A stretch of DNA of 64,000 bases from Camellia lanceoleosa (GCA_025200525.1 CM045770.1:120133429-120197428), one strand, 5' to 3'; counted from the first letter of the stretch, positions 1 through 11,224 are shown. The notes: generated by a model not told the origin, from the letters alone. Translations and numbers: made by a program.

Positions 1-439
1 ATATAATATAACTCATCTTCATATAACAAATATATATTTTTTTAAAAATCTATTTAACGTATCCCCGTATCCGTATCTAAATTTGGATACATATCCACGT
101 ATCCTCAATTTTTAATTTTGAAGTATCCGACCCCTAGATACACATCCGCACCCGATATCCGTACTCGAGTCCGTGTAACATACCATAAGAGGTTTTTTTT
201 TTTTTTTTTTTGATTGGCACCCGGGTATTCGGATTAAAACCCGACAAATGCCCAGAGGTGCATAGGCCCTCGATAAGGAGTTTCCCGCAAATGCACCACA
301 ATTAATTCAAAGGGTTTTTCCCCTAGTCCGATGGCCCCAAGGAATTATTAGCACCTAAGAGGTTTTGATCCTTGAGAGAACACACCCCAAGACCCAAGGC
401 CTTGCCATCAGGCCAACCACTTGGGGTTCATAAAGAGTT

Positions 440-1192
440 AGTTGTCTTTTATTCTATAAATAGGTGGCTATGGGTACTCCAAAAATGGTGTCGTATGAGT
501 ACCGAATACTTACCGGTGTGAGTATGTATATCGGTACAGCAGTACGTATACCGGGTACGCCGAATACATGCCAGCTATGGCAAATACATTTGGACACCGC
601 ATGGGTACGTCGCGGGTATGGTACCGTTACGGCGATGTGATTTTTTTTTTGCAACTATTAGAATTTGTTGCAACCTTAATTATTCTTCTTTTAGTTTTGA
701 AAATATCAAGTAATTTATTTTCAATACCCCTCACCCATGAGTCATGATTTTGCTTTTTTTTGAATCCTGTTTCAGACAATCAAAAAAAAAAAAATTATAT
801 AACTTCTTAGACAATCTGTTCTCTTTTTAGTTTTGATATTAAAACTTCGATTTGTATGTTGAATGTTTAGTTATAAATTTAAAAATAATAATAAAAAAAA
901 AATTAGAAAAATTGATGTACTTCAGCCGTACACATATCCTACTTTTTTAAGAATTTGCTATATCGACATACCCATATCGTATCTTTACCCGTATCTATAC
1001 CTTTACCCGTATCTGTACCCACACCCATGCTTCATAAATAGGTGGTTAGGCCGTTCTAACATTCAGTTTTGATATTTTGAAGATTGTATTTTCAGAGCAT
1101 AGTGCTCTTTGTGTAGTATCTATGTTTAGAGATTTTCTCTCTCTAATGAAATCCCTTTTCCTAAAATGGTTTCATGATTTTGGTATCAGAGC
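440..1192 (+). mobile_element. Copia-type LTR end with primer binding site, interrupted
   Basis: TGGTATCAGAGC at 1181-1192 is the classic primer binding site complementary to the 3' end of initiator methionine tRNA. It lies just downstream of a TTTCA end (1171-1174) that can be read as the LTR terminus. The stretch 1046-1174 looks like an LTR R/U5 region. A TATA-like CTATAAATAGG at 454-464 would be its promoter but is separated from R/U5 by an inserted element (468-1033). The LTR start is not defined and no pol gene follows, so this is a remnant. The lineage assignment is inferred from the primer site only. Confidence 0.5.
468..1033. mobile_element. 566-bp inserted element with 12-bp target duplication
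   Basis: ATAAATAGGTGG occurs at 456-467 and again at 1034-1045, flanking a block rich in GTATCC, GTAC and CCCGTATC motifs. The block ends are weakly inverted: CTATGGGTAC on the left, and GCATGGGTGTGGGTAC as the reverse complement of the right end. Together these look like an insertion into an LTR TATA region. A long direct repeat would fit a Mutator-like element, but the superfamily is not established. The short ORFs inside have no recognisable product. Confidence 0.45.
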
Positions 1193-1899
1193 TTAGGGCT
1201 TGGTTCCTATTCTTCTAGATTTGAATTGATTCATAGATTTTAGAAATAATTTGTGTGCTCTAGCTTGTGCAACAGTCTGTTTGTTTGTTCACTGATTCAG
1301 TATTAGTCCTTGATTTTGCAGAGTTCTGGAATCAAGTTTTGGACCCCCTCTCAACAGAATGAGGGTAGTTGATTCATCACCTAACTCAACGCTGTATGAT
1401 TTCTAAATGCTTTGGAAGAGAAGAACGAACCTGATTCCAACCCCAGTTCAATCTGACTGCCAACTGATCATTCTACTTCGCGATCGATACGATGCTCAAA
1501 GAAATTTGAAAGTCGGCATGATCTATGCGATGAACCTCGTAGTAGTATGGTATTGTTCTGGATCAATCATTTTGATTGGATGGATAGTTTATTAAATGAT
1601 AATGGTAATTTGGTACAAGAGTAAGACCCTGTTTGTTTTTAGAGAAATTACATGCAGGTCGGAAAAGAGGAAAAAACTAAACACACGGAGGGGTGCAAGT
1701 GACCCTTACACCCCTACCGCCTTTCATTTGCACCCTAGCACAGACACACTTGTACCCTCCATATGTTAATAATTTTTTTCTCCTCAACGTGTTAATAAAT
1801 TTTTTTTTCTTCTCCTCAGCAGAAGAACTATTTCAAACACAAAAGGGAAAATCACAATATATGCCCAAATAATAGGGGTCCATTCCATTGGATTTTCAA
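1193..1899. other. Probable retroelement leader, no gene recognised
   Basis: This follows the primer binding site directly, so the first few hundred bases are probably 5' leader and decayed gag of the same element. A 62-codon ORF at 1407-1595 resembles nothing I can name. From about 1620 the sequence is AT-rich with short C-rich stretches. Confidence 0.3.
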
Positions 1900-2444
1900 A
1901 ATTTGGAACCTGAGTTCCACAAGCCCAGGAAAAATAAATAAAAATAAATAAATAAAAACCACACCTATCTGTGCTCTGTGAGTATAAAACTATAGGTTGT
2001 GCAACTTACCAAATGAATTGTATTCTCTCATTCCTCAAATTTCATTTTTCCTTTCTTCAATTTTCTCATACACCAAACAGAGACCAAATATAAATCATTT
2101 AAAAAGAAAACAGAAAAAGCTACACTGAGACTGAGAGAGAAGAACAAAATCACCGTTAGGAGAGTCGGTACCTGGAGTCGGACTGTGGAGTGCCGTGGAG
2201 CTACAAAATGTCGCCGAAAGAAGAAGCCACACTGAAGTGATGAAGGCCGTAGAGAACACTTCTCATTCTCTGTCTCGTCGACAGCAAGTACGACTCGAAT
2301 GCTGTACAAAGCGTCGTCCGCTGTCGGTCAGAACTCCAGATCGTACAGAGGGTTGTCGCCGGAATCTCAGATCTGTGTCGGGCGGCGGCGGCGTCGTGGT
2401 GGTGTCGTCGTCGGAGATGAAGAGAGAGAGGGAGAAAAACAGGA
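1900..2444. other. GC-rich gene-like island, product unknown
   Basis: A TATAAAA at 1983-1989 is followed by a CT-rich leader-like stretch. After it comes a markedly GC-rich segment (about 2160-2440) with codon-like composition, unlike the flanks. Open frames exist on both strands (2028-2309 and 2263-2622 minus; 2195-2569 plus from a GTG), but none resembles a family I know. The first ATG on the plus strand (2208) gives only ten codons. It could be the 5' UTR and first exon of a lost gene, or captured gene sequence. Confidence 0.3.
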
Positions 2445-2477
2445 GGGTTAGGGTTAGGGTTAGGGTTAGGGTTAGGG
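2445..2477 (+). repeat. Interstitial telomere-like array, five GGGTTA units
   Basis: Five perfect GGGTTA units occupy 2445-2474, followed by GGG and TTTGG. The unit is the six-base TTAGGG type, not the seven-base TTTAGGG usual in plants. The array is only about 30 bp and adjoins a GA-rich stretch, so it is an internal microsatellite and not a chromosome end. Confidence 0.85.
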
Positions 2478-2642
2478 TTTGGTTTTGTACTGTTTGCTTG
2501 GAGGGATTAGGATTCATATCTGGTGTGTGGATGAAATATTTGGTTGTTTGGTTTAAAAATTTTGTATAGATTTTTAATTTCAGAGATAGGATTGATCTAT
2601 CCTCGTGTGAGGTAGGATACAAATCTTAGGATAATTATACTC

Positions 2643-2785
2643 AGGGTTGTTGGAATGACCTAAATAAATATATTTTTTATTTTTTTATAAAAAGATGTAT
2701 AAAAAAATAAAAAGGTAATGTGATGAAAAAAAGATTAAAAAAAAAAAAAAAGATTATTTTGATGTTGCCAAACTTGGCCTAACTC
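2643..2785. repeat. Dispersed AT-rich repeat, second copy at 27058-27195
   Basis: Both copies share a core of TAAATAAATATATTTTTTAT, then a run of A and T with GATGTGATGAAAAA or a close variant, then CCAAACTTG. The two copies are 24 kb apart in the same orientation. I see no convincing terminal inverted repeat, so the class is unknown. Confidence 0.6.
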
Positions 2786-2834
2786 ATCTCATAAAATGGA
2801 TGAAATATTTTGTTGTTTGGTTTAAAAATTTTGT

Positions 2835-2986
2835 GAAAAATGATTGGTGGCCCTAAAAATTGTGGCCCAAATGCTCTTAATTACCAGTTTTGGTAATTTT
2901 ATTTATTTATTTATTTTTATTTTTTTTACCTAATAGGCAAATTCAGGCCATTAGGAGCATTCAAATTCGGGCCCCTAGCATTGTCG
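2835..2986. mobile_element. 152-bp Mutator-like MITE with 9-bp target duplication
   Basis: AAATTTTGT is present on both sides (2826-2834 and 2987-2995). The paralogous copy at 2528-2633 has this 9-mer once and runs on uninterrupted, so it serves as the empty site. The element ends are loosely inverted (AATGATTGGTGGCCC on the left; AATGCTAGGGGCCC as the reverse complement of the right). Nine-bp target duplications are typical of Mutator-like elements. Confidence 0.65.
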
Positions 2987-3063
2987 AAATTTTGTATAGA
3001 TTATTAATTTCAGACGTAGGATTGTTCTATCCTCATGCGAGGTAAGATACAAATCTTAGGATA

Positions 3064-4183
3064 TTTTACATTTATTTTGTCATTATGTGATGTGATTAAA
3101 ATATGAAATTTCATAAATGACCTTGTTTTTAATATTAAAAATATTTTTTATAAAGATATATATGTATATATATATTATTTGAATATATTTATATAAATAT
3201 TATATTTTACTGTTTAAAATCGTTTTTGTATTAAATTATTGTTTATAAATTGAGGAATAAAATAAACAAGGGTATTGACTTCCAAAATTTAAATTTAAAT
3301 TTTCTTTGCTTAAAGTATTTGACAACTTCATGTAAAATAACCATTCTAACCTTTTTATATATATGGGTGTGTTTGTTTGAACGGACTGGATAATAGGGGA
3401 TTATAATCCATTAGATTATTGGTATTGAGATATAATGCCCCTAGATTATTTGGTTGAATTGGATTTATATCCTATATTTGTTTAGTTATGAGATTAGATA
3501 TTTAGATTAGACTATTCTATTGAATCTTATATTTGTTTGAGATATTATAGAGAATGATAAATACTCAAAAGACTATTTTATTCTTTTGAATTGTTTACTA
3601 AATCATAGAAATATTAAATCGACTTATAAATTTTATTTAATTAAAAAAATTAAATAAATAGAATATTAATAAAAATCTATAAATTTATTTTAATTTGTAA
3701 TTGAGATTTTTAAATTTTATTTTACTTTACTACATATAATTAAGACCATAGAATTATTAAAATAAATAATAATTTAATAAATAAATTTTATTTTTAAAAT
3801 GATACTAAATAGTAGAAGGTTAAATATATAATTTTACTATCTAATTTTACGAGATGAGTTATACTAAAATTACTAATTCTATTCGTGTCATCAAACAAAT
3901 ATAATTTTTTTAATTCCCTCACTCAATTATACTGCACTTCACTAACAATCTCACAATAATAATCCTATCCAATTTAACTCTAAAAACAACGTAGATTCTC
4001 CGGTCTATAATTTGGATTGGTGACATTATTTGGGCTCATAGAACTCATTACAGATATTGTTTCAATGATATAAATCATTTATTTTATCGGATATTTCATG
4101 TATTTTATTCATAAAAATAAAAAAAATAAAAAATTGATCTATTTGATAATTGTAGCATATTCAATTTAGGGTAAACTACCAAT
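3064..4183. other. AT-rich intergenic DNA
   Basis: No ORF, RNA gene or clear repeat boundary is visible. A stretch beginning GTGTGTTTGTTTGAACGG near 3366 looks like the end of a small transposon, but I could not find a matching inverted end. Confidence 0.4.
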
Positions 4184-4600
4184 AAGTCTTAATAGTTAGA
4201 CTTAATTTCCATAAAGTCTTATTGAAAATAAATCCTAATAAAATCGTCGCTAAAAATATATATATATTTTTTTACGATTCTTTACATATGTTGCTAAAAA
4301 TTAAAAATTAGTGATTTTTTTTGTCACGATTTTTATAAATTCTAGCTAAAAATTACAATTAGTGACATTTTTTCATTACAAATTTTTTAAACTGTTGCTA
4401 AAAGTTGAAAAATTAGTGATGCTTTTTTGTTACGATTTTTTTAAACTGTCGCTAAAACTTATAATTAGTGACTTTTTTTGACAATTTTCAAATTGTTTCA
4501 AAAAATTAACATTTAGTGACATTTTTTTAACAGTATTTGATAAAAAAATGTCATTAATTATCATCGGACTTATTGGACAATAAGTTTATCTATTAAGACC
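4184..4600. mobile_element. Small inverted-repeat element with internal ~65-bp repeats
   Basis: The ends are inverted over about 33 bp: GTCTTAATAG at 4186, against the reverse complement of CTATTAAGAC at 4589-4598, with further matches inward. The interior holds about five degenerate direct repeats around TAAACTGTTGCTAAAA and ATTAGTGACATTTTTT. Such GCTAAAA repeats resemble the subterminal arrays of some CACTA elements, but the ends lack CACTA, so the class is uncertain. Confidence 0.5.
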
Positions 4601-4608
4601 AACACGTA

Positions 4609-5063
4609 TGCACTTCAATTTATCTCATTCATCACTAAAAAAATATATAGTTTATTTTTAAAAATACAATTGTCATCTTTTTCCTTTTTTTTTTTGTAAC
4701 AAAGGTGATAAATTAAATAGGTTATGATTATTAAATCAACCTAATTTTTTTTTGTGAATAAAATACACAAAATGCCTAATGAAATAAAAATTCAAATCAT
4801 TAAAACGAGACTCATATAAGTCCAAACAGCACCCTTCAATTTATTTCATTTCTCACTTAAAAAAATATATAGTTTATTTTTAAAAACACAATTATCATCT
4901 TTCTTCTTCTTTTTTTTTTTTTGATTGTAACAAAAGCGATAAATTAAATAAGTTATGATAATTGAATAAACCTAAATTTTATTTTTTTGTGAATGAAATA
5001 CACAAAATGCCTGATAAAATGAAAATTTGAATCATTAAAATGAGATTCATATAAGTCAAAACA
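4609..5063 (+). repeat. Tandem duplication, unit about 220-235 bp
   Basis: Copy 1 (about 4609-4828) and copy 2 (about 4829-5063) both begin near CACTTCAATTTAT or ACCCTTCAATTTAT and both end at ATATAAGTC and AACAGC. Both contain AAAATATATAGTTTATTTTT and ACACAAAATGCCT. Differences are mainly point changes and poly-T length. The start of a third unit (GCACTTTCCAATTTA) follows. Confidence 0.8.
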
Positions 5064-5207
5064 GCACTTTCCAATTTAGATTATGAATGGAAGAGGATCC
5101 TCTTTCAAAATCTATATAGTATTTTCAATTTTTAAAATTACAATTAACATTAAGTTTTAAGAAAAAGAAAAAAAAATGTGCTGTGTCACTTTCACTTTCT
5201 ATCACAT

Positions 5208-5220
5208 TTATTTATTTATT

Positions 5221-5264
<44 letters not shown>
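5208..5264 (+). repeat. (ATTT)n then (ATT)n microsatellite
   Basis: About six ATTT units run directly into about twelve ATT units. Confidence 0.9.
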
Positions 5265-6072
5265 CAAACGAAGTTACTAGCTTGAGTCAAAATACTCGTA
5301 TTAGTTACATATCAACAAACTAATTAAGGGTAATTTTTAAATGTGCAAATGTATATCATATATTTGTATAAGTTTTTATAAATATACGTAAATTATTTCA
5401 TAAAATTGTATTAATTTCTACAAATATATATAAGTTAATCCATAAAAATTTGACAAATCACAATTTCTGTATATTTATGAGAACTTAAGGAATTTTGTGA
5501 GGTAATTTACGTATATTTGTGAGAACTTACACAAGTACATATAGTATGTATCTTGCCCACCAAAACACTTCCATTAAATTGAGTTACCTTATTTGGTTCT
5601 AATTTTTGAACTCAAAATTTTCTGAAAATTGAGTTTCTGTTTTTCATCTTTTTGTTTTTAGTGAATTGTTTTAATATTATTTATTTATTTATTTTTTAAC
5701 TTTTTAGATGCAACAAACATAGATGTACATAAAAAGTAATAAATACACCAGAATACAAAAATATATTGAATTTTTATATGTATTTTTGGTATTTCATGAT
5801 TTTTTTTTAAAGATTCTTTCTACAAATATTTTACTTTTTAGGTGTATTTATGTTAAGTGTATCTAAAAGTTTAAAAAATTGCTTAAAATATTTTTTAAAA
5901 ATTTGATAAAAAAAAATCAATTTTCAAAAAAGTAAATTCAAAATTCTTAAACCAAACAAGGTTAACGTTTGATTGACATTTTTGTTTTTTATAAAATTTG
6001 TATTTTTAATTTTTAATTTTAATTTTTTTTTATTGATCAAACATGACCTACAAAGAATATAAAATTCTAAAG

Positions 6073-6104
<32 letters not shown>

Positions 6105-6563
6105 AAGGAGGTTAAATTTTATTGTGCTCTCTATTTTTGAATTGTGAAATTTTATTTTCTCAAGGCAACGAAATTTCATTGTCGCTGGTCAACAGAGTGA
6201 AAATTTTTAATTAGAGCTAAAATTACATAATTGAAAGCGAACTGCAAAAATTGGGAACTTAACTTCAATTTAGCACTAAAAACTCCAACTAAAGCTCCAA
6301 AAATGATAAAATTGAAAATTTATCTAATCTGTAACAATGAAATTTCATTGTTTTCATTATGTAAAAATCAATGAAAATTCTATTCCAATACACGACCTCA
6401 CACTCATTACACATACACAATCCATAACTCTTCTCCTACACTAGCATCCTTATACCTCTTTAAATTCATATGTTTCTTTTTCAAACATATTTTGTGGTTT
6501 CTGCATTGCCTTTCAATATCTTTCTCAAGTTTCAAAAGAATGGTTCACAAGAATAGCTTCTAA
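5265..6563. other. AT-rich intergenic DNA with poly-C/poly-A junction
   Basis: No gene is seen. A run of 20 C residues (6075-6094) abuts 12 A residues (6095-6106). The last ~55 bp (6510-6563) is shared with 21222-21275 (see the findings). Confidence 0.5.
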
Positions 6564-6792
6564 GGCCCCGTTTGGGAACCCTCCTTTTTAGTCAAAAAGC
6601 CAAACAGTTACTAAATTAGTCAAAAAGCCAACAACTCATACCAAAAAGTCAAATATTCTCTTTTCTCTCTACTTTTTGCACATCTTTTCATAAAAAGCCA
6701 AAAAGTCATCCCAAACATACTAGTTTTTTTTAGCTCATACTTTAGCCAAATAGTCAAAAAGTTACTAAATTAGCCTGTTCTCAAACGAGGCC
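6564..6792. mobile_element. PIF/Harbinger (Tourist-like) MITE
   Basis: The terminal inverted repeats are GGCCCCGTTTGGGAAC (left) and GGCCTCGTTTGAGAAC (reverse complement of the right). They are flanked by TAA at 6561-6563 and 6793-6795, the three-base target duplication of PIF/Harbinger elements. Length is 229 bp, with no coding capacity. The paralogous sequence at 21222-21290 shows TCTAATTG with no insertion, confirming the left junction. Confidence 0.8.
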
Positions 6793-6909
6793 TAAGTTTG
6801 GAATAGTCTCAACTGAACTTACATTATTAATGGAACACATCTTTTTATCATCAAATTAAAAAGAGGCAGACCTCCACTGGGGGTAACCCCAGGCCCCTAG
6901 TGGGGTATG

Positions 6910-7467
6910 TGTGTGAGTGAATTTCCGATCACACTGCCTTCCTTAGTGATTCAGCTGTTGAACACAGACAGAATAGATGAACACAGGCAGAATAGATGGC
7001 ACCCTACTGTCCTGCACAGAAAGAAAAGGTTCCGGCGGTGGTTCTTCCACCCGGGGGCACTCCGACGATCAAGTCAGTATATCTTTCAAAGATAATCAAG
7101 TATTCAACTCACAAGCTTGAGCATAAAGAAAACGTACCTTAGACCCATGGGGATGCCTCTCTTTTATAGCCAATACAATCCTAGTCCTAATAGGAGCCTA
7201 ACTCCAATAGACTAAGGATTACTGCTAGTCTGGAACTCCCAGTGGGATTAGGATAAACTTTCTAAGAGTTTCATCTTCACCCAAACTGAAGTCTTCTCTC
7301 AGTCTAGGACTCTTGTCTCTATCCACTTATCTCGGTTTCCAATATCTTCGGAGATAACCTTGGCAACTCCGAGATCACTTCGGCATAACTACCACGACAC
7401 GTGGCACCCTGGCTGACATGTCGGCGTCACCACGCCACGTGTTGGTACTCAGAAATATATCCCCACA
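6910..7467 (-). repeat. 3' LTR of the gypsy element (558 bp)
   Basis: In element sense this is the downstream LTR. It is 19 bp longer than its partner because ACAGAATAGATG-type sequence is doubled near 6965-7000. The TATA sequence (minus strand TATAAAAGA) and two CACGTG cores are kept. Confidence 0.95.
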
Positions 7468-7486
7468 ACTGCCCCCTAGGTTCTAT
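7468..7486 (-). other. Polypurine tract region
   Basis: Read on the minus strand, CCTAGGGGGCAGT ends immediately before the 3' LTR. This is the expected site for plus-strand priming in LTR retrotransposons. Confidence 0.6.
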
Positions 7487-7938
7487 TATCTTGGCATTCC
7501 AAGGTGATGGAACCTATATTGTTCCTCTTTTCAGTACGTCGGCATAAGAACTCTTCAGCCGAGGTCATTCTCTTTAGGCCGACATATCTTCTTTTAAGAA
7601 CAAGAATTCAAATGAACTCTTCCACGCGCATGATCTGTCATGCATTACTTCTCAACCGTTTCTCTTACGCGTTTTATCTTCATTGGCTCGTGCCTGCGAC
7701 GTGCTTGTAAGCCGTCTTTCATCCATCTGCGCCGTCTGACTCATGCGTTGCTCCAGGCGTAATAAATGTCTTATTTTACCGCCGTTTCACGTTTTTTGAC
7801 AAAAACTTTTGCCTCTCTCCTTTGTTTCTTCACTTTTTCATTCGTTTACTTGCTTTTTCTCTCTCTAAAGCTCTTTCTCCTTGAATCTGCCATTACTCAA
7901 TCTCCAAGTTCTGCAACTGGTTTTATTTTTCCAGTCTA

Positions 7939-10865
7939 ATGAAGCTTTCGCCACTCACAGGTTCGCAATCGCCGCGACCGGTGATCTCTACACCGGCTTC
8001 ATTCTATCTGGTAAGCCTTTGTTCCTTTTGTCTTCAATTCTGTATTTTTTCATTACTTGCTGCCCTTACTGCTTTGTTGAAACTTCCAACCTGTGAATCA
8101 TACATTTAGATGCATTTTACTCATGATTTTGCTCTTGCCCATGTTTTGAATCATACGCACTGTTCATCACTTCTTGCACTTTTGCCCCTATTCTTGGCCC
8201 TTTACTTCTCGTATTCTTTATGCTCTTGATAGCCCATCTTCTTTCTTGATTCTAAAAACTTGCTCTTGTTTCTTGTTTTCTGTGTTTTTCCCATATTCGA
8301 GCCTCCAATCTTTGCTTTCATAAATTTAGGTTTGGGATTTGCATATAGACCCTACCAATTCTTTAGGAAAAACTGAAACAATCCTTACCAGTATTCACCT
8401 AGGTTTTTGCCGAGGTCCCAAAAAACCCTTTAGAACATCTTCTTTCTTTATGCCGATATCATGGGTATGTGGAGACATAGGGTAGATACCCCAACCAAAC
8501 TTAAGAACTTTAGGAAAGAGTTCTCCATTCCTGCCGATGTCAATCTGAGATTGGCTGGGGATGGCAACTCTATTATGCCCACAGATGATACAATGCCCTT
8601 TCCCATAGTAGCTTTTACTGAGTGTGGACTTCGGTTCCCACTCAATCCCCTTTTTCATGAAGTTCTTCACTACTACAAATTAAACCCCATGCAACTGACC
8701 ATCAACTCCTATCGTGTGATTAACGGCATCATAGCCTTAGCTAGGCAGGAGAATGTTAGGATCACCCTTGCCGATATCCAATTTTGTTATACCATGTGTG
8801 TCCTTGACCTGAAAGAAAAAGGTTTTGTCTATTACCTCAAGCCGAGGTCTATCGAATTCAAAATCTTAGTCGATCTCCCAAACTCCAATAAAGGGGCTGG
8901 AGATGATTATCTTATTGCTTCGGGAAATTGGGAGTTTGGCCCAGACGAAGATGTTCATCTTTACCCTCTTCCTCGAATAGTTAAAGAGGGCAAGGGTAAG
9001 AGCCCAGTGCCAATCACTTAGTTGTTGTTGTTGTTGTTGTTTTTTTTTTTTTTTTTTTTAGAAGTCCTCAAAATTTTATCTGTTTCTAACGTCGTGTTCT
9101 TCTTTGCAGACGTTCGCAAGCCACCAAAGGACTTTCGTCAGTCCTACTTTCTTGGCAAAGACTTAAAGAAGCTCCTAGACCTTCCAATCCAAAAGCGCAA
9201 CGCTCCACTGGTACTAAATTTTATCCCGACGTACAAGTCCACTCTGCCCGATGTCCCAAGGAAGGTGAAAAAGAGCCTCTCTCCTCCTACTGTCATAACC
9301 CAAACTGCCTCTACTTCTCGAATAGATCAGGAGTCCACATCCGACCCAGTTGAACTGCCATCAACTTCGGCCCCATACTTGATACCAATACCCGAACGAA
9401 AACGCCGGCGCAGACTTGTCAAAACTGTCGAAATGGTTCGTCCAAAGCCTGTCGCCTAAGATCTCCTAGCCGACCTTCCAACCGACGTTGATGCTGTTCT
9501 GACCCAATCTATGCTCCCACCAAAGCCAAAAAGGACCAAGAAGGCCCAGCCTAAGGCCAAGGCTACTGAGGTTGAGGCTGAGAATGCCCTGCCCATCGCC
9601 AAGTTGGCTGAAAGCAGCAAATCCCAACCAACTGCTGGGAAGAGGCACGCAGAGGCCTAGCCATCAGAGTCCTCAAAGTCAAAGAGGCAAAGGTCTTCCT
9701 CTGCAACGACTTCAAAGTCTAAAGTACCAAACATCCCTTGGACGCCCCAGATTACTATGGAGAATAAGCCGTCTCGAGCAATAGCGACGACATAAATATC
9801 GGCGTTGCACTCAGTACAGCTCTTCTTCTCCCAGGTAATCTGGAGAAGAATGCTGAAATAAATGAGTACGAAAATTATGCTTTCATGCTTCAACGATGTG
9901 TTCAAGTAAGTGTCTTTACTTGGTAACTTGTCTTTTCCTCATCTTTTCATACTTGTGAGATTTTGTAATAATTTTTTGCTTTACACTCTTTGTAGACTGT
10001 TCAGCATGCCCACTCCTTCTCCATTCAATCTTTTGAAAACAGAAAGAAATTATTTGACATGAAGAAGGAGTATTTTGCCCTCTAAAAGATCAATAAGAGC
10101 CTTGAAGCAAGAATGAAGAAGTTGGAGGATCAAGCTGAGGCCGCCACTAAGGCCTAACAGATAGCAGAAGAAAAAGCTGAATCTGCTGCGGCTATAAGGA
10201 AGGTTGCTGAGGCTGAGAAGATGGAAGTCGAGGAGAAAAAGACCTAGGCCGAAAAGGAGCTCCAAGAGGTGCTGGCCACCAAGGATACTGAGATCAAGGA
10301 GGCTGATGAAAAGGCATACACTCAGGGTGTAGCCGACGTTACTGAGGACTACAAGCTTCAAGTCAGGCATGCATGCAACAGGGGCTTCTCCCTAGGTTGG
10401 ATGTCCTTGGTAAAGAAGCTCAATATTCCTGATGATTCACCATGGTCTAAGGCCGACGCAATTTCTCTTCCATTTCCTCCACCTCTACCTCTAACTCAAG
10501 CCGAAGACGAATCGGAGTCTGAATTCGAAGCTGAAGATGAGGAAAAGGATGACGATGAGGCTTTAGTAAGGAAACCCAAAGATTCTGATGAGGCCAAGTC
10601 CCTTCCTCAGGATGATCAAATCCTTAACTTGACTTATGAGGAGGAGGATGAGGAGGCTGTCAAAGGGGCTACTCCTGAACAGGCATCATCTGATGTTCGT
10701 CTAGTTGAAAAGAGTCTTGATCAAACACTTGCCGAGATTGATGCCAAAATTGTGGCAGAAAAGGTAGCTGAAGTAGTTCTTCAGGAGTCTGCCGAGGTAG
10801 TTCCCCAAGAATCTGCTGAGGTCCAGACTCAAATTGCTCCTGTAGTTGAAGAATCACAATCTTGA
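7939..10865 (+). pseudogene. Antisense extra gene of the Tat element, spliced, decayed
   Basis: This gene runs opposite to gag-pol, between the integrase and the 3' LTR. A small first exon (ATG 7939, donor GTAAGC at 8011) is possible. The main exon opens at ATG 8461 and ends at donor GT 8996-8997. Exon 9110-9905 follows acceptor TTTGCAG, and exon 9996-10865 follows TTTGTAG. Phases join cleanly across both introns. The first ~180 residues resemble the plant 'putative gypsy type transposon' domain. The C-terminal part is a charged coiled-coil with Glu/Lys repeats and an acidic tail. In-frame stops occur at 9457, 9658, 10083, 10155 and 10245, and there is one frameshift near 9770. Extra ORFs in this position are known in Tat elements; their function is unknown. 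Confidence 0.75.
9018..9060 (+). repeat. (TTG)n plus poly-T inside an antisense-gene intron
   Basis: About seven TTG units are followed by about twenty T residues. They lie within the predicted intron 8996-9109 and would act as a strong polypyrimidine tract for the acceptor at 9108-9109. Confidence 0.8.
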
Positions 10866-11224
10866 TGTCTTTTGTACTTTTTTGTTTTGTTTTCTGAACA
10901 ATGTAAGCTTCCTCTTATGGCCGATGTGCCTTTCTTTATTTTTTCTGAACAATGTACTTCTGGTAGGCCGTAGTGCCTTCTCTATATACAACTGTAACTG
11001 TTTTCCTCTGAATGTTTTAATCTTTAATTTCTCTTGATTGCTTCTGCATGATTCTATACTTAGAATATTTCGCATGCCTTTCATTCTTTTCCTCCTTTGT
11101 GCAATCTTCTCGGGGTTACATACCTCGGGTATAATAACTACAAGCTTTACTTCGGCAGGATACTGTCCTGCAAACTATAAATTTCAACAGGTGTAAAATG
11201 TATGTTATTCAATGCTAACTCTGC
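10866..11224. other. Spacer between antisense gene and tandem array
   Basis: AT-rich and without a convincing ORF. Degenerate fragments of the array core (TTTCAACAGGTG, TTTCAACAAGTG) appear from about 11185. It probably serves as 3' UTR of the antisense gene on the plus strand. Confidence 0.4.

Larger units (their letters stand above)
2528..3063 (+). repeat. Spaced direct duplication, ~105-bp unit
   Basis: The segment 2528-2633 (starting GGATGAAATATTT and ending ACAAATCTTAGGAT) is repeated with few changes at 2798-3063. The second copy is interrupted by the 152-bp insertion at 2835-2986. The 160 bp between the copies hold the dispersed repeat at 2643-2785. Confidence 0.8.

Noticed and set aside
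2445..2477. Chromosome end
   Set aside because: Only five units, and unrelated sequence continues on both sides.
2195..2569. 124-codon plus-strand ORF with RVRVRV tail
   Set aside because: It starts at GTG, the tail is the TTAGGG array read in frame, and no family is recognised.
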